Of a stretch of 64,000 nt of DNA, positions 58,859 to 64,000 are shown one piece after another. The notes below the pieces were generated by a model. The model saw nothing but the letters and a program-made list of their open reading frames with translations. It was not told the origin of the DNA and ran no database searches. The position numbers and the translations under genes are program-made. Every line of letters begins with the position of its first letter. Positions within the stretch are counted from its first letter, which is position 1. Source of the DNA: Brevibacillus sp. SYP-B805 (GTDB lineage: Bacteria > Bacillota > Bacilli > Brevibacillales > Brevibacillaceae); contig NZ_JAALGD010000011.1 of NCBI RefSeq assembly GCF_011059135.1, positions 104,568-168,567 of the forward strand. The letters run 5' to 3'.

Positions 58859-60442
58859 TTATCGTTTGCCGCGGGGTTTGGCCGGTTCCAGGTTGATCCG
58901 TTTGCCGTTGATCCGCGTCTGGCGAAGCGCTTCGTAGACAAACGGCGCCACTTCTTCCGGCACTTCCACAAAGGTGAAATTCTCGAAAATGTCGATGCGG
59001 CCCACCGCTTTGCCCGGAATGCCGACCGATTCGGAAATCTCCTTCACGAGATCCTGCGGTTTCACGTTGGCGTTGCGGCCCACGTTGAGGAAGAAGCGCA
59101 CCATGCCCTTGGCAGCACCGGTTTCGCCAAAGTCGTACACTTCCTCTTCCTCTTTCGCGCCCGACTCGCTGTGGAACGCGAGGTGAAGGGCGGCGGCGGC
59201 GATTTTCTCGGGGGCATACTCGGTTCCGAGCGTTTCCACCACTTTGACATACATATCCGCGATCGCATCGCTTTCGATCAGTTCAATCAGCTGTTCGCGC
59301 AGCTGCTCCTGCTTCCGTTCCGCCACTTCCTCCAGGCTGGGCACATTGCGGGACGCAACCTGCGCCTTCGTTTGCTTCTGGATCATCATCATCTGACGCA
59401 TCTCGCGCGGAGTGACCAGCGTCATGGCGATGCCTTTGCGTCCCGCCCGTCCGGTCCGGCCGATGCGGTGCACATAGCTTTCCGGATCCTGCGGGATATC
59501 ATAGTTGATCACGTGGGAAACATTGCCCACGTCAATGCCGCGCGCCGCTACGTCGGTGGCAATCAGGAACTCGATGGTGCCCTCGCGGAACGCCTTCATC
59601 ACCTTGTCGCGCTGCGCCTGGGAGAGGTCCCCGTGCAGTCCGTCGGCGAGATAACCGCGCGCCTGCAGGGTTTCCGTCAGTTCATCCACCCCTTTTTTGG
59701 TGCGGCAGAAAATGATGCCGAGATCCACATCTTCACTGTCGAGAATGCGGCACAAGCTTTCGATCTTGTTGCGCTCAAACACCTTGTAGTACACCTGTTC
59801 GATCAGCGGGGCGGTTACTTCTTCCCGGCTGACCGCGATCGTTTCCGGATTTTTCATGTACCGAATGGCCAGACGCTTGATCTCCGCAGGCATGGTGGCC
59901 GAGAACAGCAGCGTTTGCCGCTCTTCGGGAAGATGGTTGATAATCGTTTCAATATCCTCAATGAAGCCCATATCCAGCATTTCGTCCGCTTCGTCGAGCA
60001 CCAGCATCGAAACACTGTCGAGCCGGAGGGTCTTGCGGCGCAGGTGGTCGAGCACACGGCCCGGCGTTCCGATCACCACCTGCACCCCCTGCTTCAATGC
60101 CCGGATTTGGTGGGTAATGGATTGGCCGCCGTAGATGGGCAGCGTGCGGATCTTTTTGTATTTGGCGATCCGGCGCAGTTCTCCCGCCACCTGAATCGCC
60201 AGCTCGCGCGTCGGGGTGAGAACGATCGCTTGAATGCGGTTGGCGGTCGTCATCCGTTCGATCAGCGGAATGCCGAACGCTGCCGTTTTTCCCGTCCCTG
60301 TCTGGGCTTGGCCAATCAGATCACCGCCCTCCAGCACCTTCGGAATGCAGGCAGCCTGAATCGGCGATGGTTCTTCAAATCCCATGTCATGAACGGCTTG
60401 CAGAATGCTTTTATGTAAAGCGAAATCAGAGAATGTTGTCAT
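58859..60442 (-). CDS. DEAD-box RNA helicase with DbpA-type RNA-binding domain
   Basis: 527 aa. Helicase motifs: Q motif FEEPSPIQ near 22, AQTGTGKT near 46, DEADEMLDMGF near 150, SATMPAEI near 182, HRIGRTGRAGRKG near 325. The C-terminal domain (about 445-525; MVRFFLNVGRNANVKPQDLV, FENFTFVEVPEE) is the DbpA/CsdA RNA-binding fold, as in YxiN, CshA relatives and DeaD. Roles in ribosome assembly or mRNA decay are likely. The start at 60442 is inside the ribosome-binding/stop region of cinA, so the two are coupled. Confidence 0.93.
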   Translation of the reverse strand: MTTFSDFALHKSILQAVHDMGFEEPSPIQAACIPKVLEGGDLIGQAQTGTGKTAAFGIPLIERMTTANRIQAIVLTPTRELAIQVAGELRRIAKYKKIRTLPIYGGQSITHQIRALKQGVQVVIGTPGRVLDHLRRKTLRLDSVSMLVLDEADEMLDMGFIEDIETIINHLPEERQTLLFSATMPAEIKRLAIRYMKNPETIAVSREEVTAPLIEQVYYKVFERNKIESLCRILDSEDVDLGIIFCRTKKGVDELTETLQARGYLADGLHGDLSQAQRDKVMKAFREGTIEFLIATDVAARGIDVGNVSHVINYDIPQDPESYVHRIGRTGRAGRKGIAMTLVTPREMRQMMMIQKQTKAQVASRNVPSLEEVAERKQEQLREQLIELIESDAIADMYVKVVETLGTEYAPEKIAAAALHLAFHSESGAKEEEEVYDFGETGAAKGMVRFFLNVGRNANVKPQDLVKEISESVGIPGKAVGRIDIFENFTFVEVPEEVAPFVYEALRQTRINGKRINLEPAKPRGKR

Positions 60443-60447
60443 CATAG

Positions 60448-61686
60448 TCACCTTTCTTTTATACGTTGCAGCGCAAAAAACAGCGCAAATTTTGCCGCGC
60501 GCCCGATAATCGCCTGGCGCCGGCCGGCCAGTTGAATCTGTTTGATGTCTGTGTGATCTTCCGAGGCAAGACCGATATACACCAACCCGACAGGTTTCTC
60601 CTCCGCCGGACTGGGTCCCGCCACACCGGTGACCGCAATGCCGTAGGTGGTACCGAATTTGCGGCGCACATTTTCCGCCAGATGCTTGACCGTCTCCTCA
60701 CTGATGGCTCCATGATCCGCCAGCACGGCGGCCGGCACCTCAAGCAGCTGCTCCTTGGCCTCGTTGCTGTAGCAGACGATGCTGCCGCGAAACACCTGGG
60801 AACTGCCGGACACGGAAGTGATCAGCGATGACAGCGTTCCGCCCGTGCAGCTTTCCGCGCAGGACACCGTCTCCCCCCGTTCCTTCAGCGCTTGCACGAA
60901 CACTTCATGCAGCGATGTCTCCCCCGTTGCGTAGACAAACTCCCCTACGCGGCGGCGGATTTCCGCTTCCACCGGGGCGATCAGGGCTTCAGCCGCGCTT
61001 GTATCTTCCGCCCTGGCGGTAATGCGCAGCGTGACCTCGAACTCTTTGGCATAGGGAGCGATGGTGGGGTTGGACTGCTGCTCAATCAGGTCCAGCAGCC
61101 GTTCCTCCAGCGCCGATTCGCCGATCCCGTAGAAGCGGAGCACTTTGGAATGAAACACCTGCTTGTCGGGCCGCAGCCCCATCAGGTACGGCATCACAAA
61201 ACGCTCCACCATCGGGTACAGCTCGTTCGGCGGCCCGGGCAGCAGCACATAGGTATGGCCCGCATCCCGATAAGCCATGCCGGGAGCCATGCCATGATCA
61301 TTGGGAAACACCACGCTGTCGGCAAGCACCAGCGCCTGCTTGCGATTGTTCTCCGTCATTGCAATGCCGCGCTGGGTAAAAAAAGCGGCGATCCTTTCCA
61401 TCGCCAAGGCATCGGTTACCAGGCGGAGGCCGAGAAACGCGGCCACGGTCTCTTTGGTCAGATCATCCTGGGTTGGCCCCAGCCCCCCGGTAAACAAGAT
61501 CAGTTCGGATCGGGCAGCAGCGGCCCGGATCACCTGCGTCAACCGTTCGGGATTGTCGCCCACAACGGTATGATAGTAGACGTTAATCCCAATCTCTGCC
61601 AGTTTTTGCGACAGGTATTGTGCATTCGTGTTGGCAATCTGCCCCAGCAGCAGCTCCGTGCCAACGGCGATTATCTCCGCTCTCAT
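60448..61686 (-). CDS. cinA: CinA, competence/damage-inducible protein
   Basis: 412 aa. N-terminal MoaB/Mog-like domain (1-170; AVGTELLLGQIANTNAQYLS near 8, FTGGLGPTQDDLTKET near 68) and C-terminal CinA domain (about 255-410; SCAESCTGGTLSSLITSVSGSS near 268, VTGVAGPSPAEEKPVG near 345), the nicotinamide-nucleotide amidase module. The start at 61686 is set by GGATGGAGAT. In Bacillus cinA and recA are neighbours; here a helicase gene and repeat B2 lie between them. Confidence 0.95.
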   Translation of the reverse strand: MRAEIIAVGTELLLGQIANTNAQYLSQKLAEIGINVYYHTVVGDNPERLTQVIRAAAARSELILFTGGLGPTQDDLTKETVAAFLGLRLVTDALAMERIAAFFTQRGIAMTENNRKQALVLADSVVFPNDHGMAPGMAYRDAGHTYVLLPGPPNELYPMVERFVMPYLMGLRPDKQVFHSKVLRFYGIGESALEERLLDLIEQQSNPTIAPYAKEFEVTLRITARAEDTSAAEALIAPVEAEIRRRVGEFVYATGETSLHEVFVQALKERGETVSCAESCTGGTLSSLITSVSGSSQVFRGSIVCYSNEAKEQLLEVPAAVLADHGAISEETVKHLAENVRRKFGTTYGIAVTGVAGPSPAEEKPVGLVYIGLASEDHTDIKQIQLAGRRQAIIGRAAKFALFFALQRIKER

Positions 61687-61715
61687 GTATCTCCATCCAA
61701 TCTGCGAAACATTCC

Positions 61716-62291
61716 TTACGAATACTGGATGACATTGCGATTTTTGGCAAAATAATCGTATCCGGAGTAAATCGTGATGATCACCATCGCCCATGTCGCG
61801 ATTTGGGAAAACGGAATGCCGAAGTTCTCAAAGGGGAAATTGCGGATGATCACCGCGGTGATCGCCACGATCTGCACCCAGGTCTTCAGCTTGCCGAGCG
61901 CGCTTGCCGCAATGACCTGCCCTTCCGCAGCCGCCACCAGCCGCAGTCCGGTTACGGCAAATTCACGGCTGATGATCACGATGGCGATCCAGGCTTCCAG
62001 CCGGTGCATCTCCACCAGGGAGATCAATGCAGCGGAGATCAACAGCTTGTCGGCCAGCGGATCAAGAAATTTCCCCAGATTCGTGACGATTTTGCGCTTT
62101 CGGGCAATATACCCGTCCAGACCGTCCGTACTCGCCGCCAAGATGAATACCAAAGCCGCAATCAGCTCGTTATACGTCATTTGAATGCTACCGATGTGAA
62201 AGTAGCCGAACTTGTAGCGCACAAGTAAGAAAAACATGACGACAGGAACCAGAAATATCCTGATCAGCGTGATGCGGTTGGCGAGATTCAC
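61716..62291 (-). CDS. pgsA: CDP-diacylglycerol--glycerol-3-phosphate 3-phosphatidyltransferase
   Basis: 191 aa with about five membrane helices. The CDP-alcohol phosphotransferase motif is complete: DGLDGYIARKRK, G eight residues on, then LDPLADKLL (about 60-85). It makes phosphatidylglycerol phosphate. It starts one base after the rimO stop, so rimO-pgsA-cinA-helicase form one operon. Confidence 0.96.
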   Translation of the reverse strand: MNLANRITLIRIFLVPVVMFFLLVRYKFGYFHIGSIQMTYNELIAALVFILAASTDGLDGYIARKRKIVTNLGKFLDPLADKLLISAALISLVEMHRLEAWIAIVIISREFAVTGLRLVAAAEGQVIAASALGKLKTWVQIVAITAVIIRNFPFENFGIPFSQIATWAMVIITIYSGYDYFAKNRNVIQYS

Positions 62292-63641
62292 CTAGACTAC
62301 CTCCCCGGCCAAGTCATATTCATAGGAGTGTGTGATCTTTACGTTCACGATTTTTCCCAGTTCACCCTTGTAGCCGGAGACGAACACTTCGCCATCGATC
62401 TCGGGTGCATCATACGGCGTCCGGCCGACGTAGATGTCATTGCGTCCCTCGTAGCGTTCAATCAGAACGGGGATTACCCGGCCGACAAAGCGGCTGTTGC
62501 GCTCTGCGGCAATTTCCCGCTGGATCTCCATGAGGATGTTGGCACGCTTTTCCTTCGTCTCTTCATCGATCTGATCGGGAAGACGCTGGGCGGGCGTATC
62601 ATCTTCATTGGAGTAGGTGAAAACGCCCAGCCGGTCAAACTTGATCTCCTTCACGAAGTCGCACAGGTTGGCGAAATCGGCTTCCGTCTCTCCCGGAAAC
62701 CCGACGATCAGCGAGGTGCGCAGGGCAACATCCGGAATTTGGGCGCGGATTTTCCCGACAAGCTCGCGGATATCGCGCTGACGGCCCGGACGGCGCATCC
62801 GCTTGAGGATGGCATCCTCCGAGTGCTGCAGCGGCATGTCGACATACTTGCACACTTTCGGATTGGTGGCAAACACCTCGATCAACTCATCGGTAAAGAA
62901 GCCGGGATACGCATAGTGGAGGCGAATCCACTGTAGCCCGTCGATTTCCGACAATCGGGTTAACAGCGTTGCCAGCATATGTTTGCCGTCGTAAATGTCC
63001 GTGCCGTAATTGGTGGAATCCTGGGCGATCAGGCAGATTTCAACAATGCCTTGCGATACGAGGTGTTTGGCCTCTTCGAGAATGGATTCCATGGTCCGGC
63101 TGCGAAAAGCACCCCGCATCAGCGGAATGCTGCAGAACGTACAGGCGTTGTCGCACCCTTCGGCGATTTTGAGATAGGCCGTATAGGTGCCGGCTTTCAC
63201 TTTCCGTTTGACGACCTGCTCGTACGCAAACACCGGATTGCCCACATAGACCGGCTTTTTCCCCGCCAGCGACTCTTCGATAATGCGGGTGATCGACATG
63301 AAATCGCCGGTTCCGACAATGCCGTCCACTTCCGGGATCTCTTGCAGAATATCTTCTTTATAGCGTTGGGTCAGACATCCTGCCACTACCAGGGATTTCA
63401 GTTTTCCGCTTTCTTTCAGGTCGGCCATGTCCAAAATCTTGTTGACCGATTCTTCCTTCGCCGCGTCGATGAATCCGCACGTGTTGACGATCACGACCGT
63501 GGCTTCGGCCGGATCATCCACCAACTCATATCCTTTTTCATCTATTAAATGAGCCATCATATCGGAATCAACAAGGTTTTTTTCGCAGCCAAGCGTGACG
63601 ATCGCGACCTTTTCGCGCGACATCGTTTTCTCTGTCATCAT
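62292..63641 (-). CDS. rimO: ribosomal protein S12 methylthiotransferase RimO
   Basis: 449 aa. UPF0004 cysteines LGCEKNLVDSDM near 18, VNTCGFIDAAKEES near 52 and VAGCLTQRYKED near 86; radical-SAM CDNACTFCSIP near 165; C-terminal TRAM domain (about 380-449). It methylthiolates an aspartate of ribosomal protein S12. The ATG at 63641 or 63638 follows GGAGGCAG. First gene of the operon, with its own sigma-A promoter. Confidence 0.95.
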   Translation of the reverse strand: MMTEKTMSREKVAIVTLGCEKNLVDSDMMAHLIDEKGYELVDDPAEATVVIVNTCGFIDAAKEESVNKILDMADLKESGKLKSLVVAGCLTQRYKEDILQEIPEVDGIVGTGDFMSITRIIEESLAGKKPVYVGNPVFAYEQVVKRKVKAGTYTAYLKIAEGCDNACTFCSIPLMRGAFRSRTMESILEEAKHLVSQGIVEICLIAQDSTNYGTDIYDGKHMLATLLTRLSEIDGLQWIRLHYAYPGFFTDELIEVFATNPKVCKYVDMPLQHSEDAILKRMRRPGRQRDIRELVGKIRAQIPDVALRTSLIVGFPGETEADFANLCDFVKEIKFDRLGVFTYSNEDDTPAQRLPDQIDEETKEKRANILMEIQREIAAERNSRFVGRVIPVLIERYEGRNDIYVGRTPYDAPEIDGEVFVSGYKGELGKIVNVKITHSYEYDLAGEVV

Positions 63642-63684
63642 TCTGCCTCCAATATAGTCGCACCTGCCCAGATTTCACCTATAC

Positions 63685-63713
63685 AGTATAATATATGGGG
63701 TAGGGAGTGTCAA
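63685..63713 (-). promoter_or_regulatory. sigma-A promoter of rimO-pgsA-cinA
   Basis: On the minus strand TTGACA (63708-63713) and TATACT (63685-63690) are 17 bp apart. Confidence 0.8.
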
Positions 63714-63760
63714 AGAAACCTTGGCACAAACGCGCTCGGCAAAAAAACCGTAGAAGAAAG

Positions 63761-63786
63761 TAAAAGAGACGGCATGCGCTGCCGCC
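63761..63786 (-). terminator. terminator-like hairpin at the 3' side of repeat R4
   Basis: On the minus strand GGCGGCA-GCGCA-TGCCGTC (one G-U) is followed by TCTTTTAC. In the orientation of R4 it is the hairpin directly after the element, as for R1-R3. Confidence 0.6.
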
Positions 63787-63907
63787 TCAATGACAAAGTC
63801 CTTTTTCTCATGGGGAATGGTTCCTGCTCGCTCTCTTGACGCCCCGCGAAGAAGCTGGTTTTTGTCCGCTCCAAAACGCGACGCGGGCAGGGGGCTCAAC
63901 ATCTGGG
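63787..63907 (-). repeat. R4: 3'-half copy of the terminator-associated repeat
   Basis: About 120 bp matching R2 from the CCCAGATGTTGAG point to the CCATTCCCCATGA end; the 5' half is absent. It keeps the CGGACAAAAACCAGCTTCTT variant of the middle and the GCGTCAAGAGAGCGAGCAGG right arm. It lies between the rimO promoter and a plus-strand terminator. Confidence 0.8.
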
Positions 63908-63922
63908 TGTTTCCGTATTATG

Positions 63923-63957
63923 AGGTCAATCAGAGTAACATCTGATTGACCTTTTTT
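63923..63957 (+). terminator. plus-strand terminator beside repeat R4
   Basis: AGGTCAATCAGA and TCTGATTGACCT form a perfect 12-bp stem with loop GTAACA, followed by TTTTTT on the plus strand. No plus-strand gene precedes it inside the window; the minus-strand direction has no T-tract. The last 43 bases hold nothing I can assign. Confidence 0.75.
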
Positions 63958-64000
63958 CATGAGTAAAGGTGTAGAATGGCGGTAGCCGGGGGAAACGAAT

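Overview
The window looks like chromosomal core DNA of an aerobic, endospore-forming, GC-rich member of the Bacillales. Brevibacillus or another Paenibacillaceae genus fits best, but that is an inference from gene order and protein character, not a search. The evidence is the set of sporulation genes (sspP, spoVK, spoVS, cotE, a YheC/D coat gene, a Spo0E-like phosphatase), Shine-Dalgarno sites of the AGGAGG type, and Bacillus-like minus-strand synteny: rimO-pgsA-cinA ... recA ... rny-ymdB-spoVS ... tdh-kbl ... miaB-ricA-cotE-mutS-mutL-miaA-hfq-spoVK-hflX-ynbB-glnR-glnA ... lexA/yneA. No phage, CRISPR array, transposase or rRNA operon was seen.

Layout. 0-5 kb holds small accessory genes: a 47-aa orphan protein, a membrane-anchored phosphodiester glycosidase, a HEPN-domain protein, a low-complexity lipoprotein, sspP with a sigma-G promoter, a regulator-like gene that lacks a visible DNA-binding domain, and a Spo0E-like phosphatase. 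5.5-10.5 kb is the pyruvate dehydrogenase operon pdhABCD. 10.7-15.6 kb has an esterase, a lysine riboswitch with its terminator in front of an amino-acid permease, tRNA-Ser(GGA) and tRNA-Thr(TGT), threonine aldolase and a cysteine-less HesB-like protein. 15.6-20.4 kb has helD, crcB, a DUF896 protein, and the divergent yneA/lexA SOS pair with three LexA boxes. 20.5-27 kb has a decayed phosphotransferase gene, glnRA with a perfect GlnR box, ynbB-hflX and spoVK. 27.4-28.7 kb has a secreted 25-aa tandem-repeat protein and a MarR regulator flanked by twin palindromes. 28.8-39.4 kb is the RNA modification, mismatch repair and coat block (hfq, miaA, mutL, mutS, an amidoligase, cotE, ricA, miaB). 39.8-49.9 kb has an S-layer-homology protein, lipL, an acyltransferase, cbpB, a YheC/D protein, kbl-tdh, mnmM, an MBL hydrolase and a YkvI-type transporter. 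50.2-63.6 kb has korAB, spoVS, ymdB, rny, recX, recA, a DbpA-type helicase, cinA, pgsA and rimO.

Functional themes. Central carbon: PDH and a ferredoxin-dependent 2-oxoacid oxidoreductase coexist, and threonine is degraded by two routes (aldolase and Tdh/Kbl). DNA damage: LexA boxes precede lexA, yneA and recA. Lipoate: LipL supplies the cofactor needed by PDH E2. RNA metabolism: Hfq, RNase Y, RicA, a DEAD-box helicase and several tRNA, rRNA and ribosomal-protein modification enzymes.

The most unusual signal is non-coding. A repeat of about 250 bp with imperfect inverted ends occurs four times (near 1.6, 50.1, 57.5 and 63.8 kb; two full copies, one internally deleted, one half copy). Each copy lies in the same orientation immediately before an intrinsic terminator hairpin, and in the two full copies the same hairpin is also present on the other side. 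A second family of GC-rich nested hairpins with a shared GGCGATAGC-type apex lies near 14.1, 45.0 and 58.7-58.9 kb.
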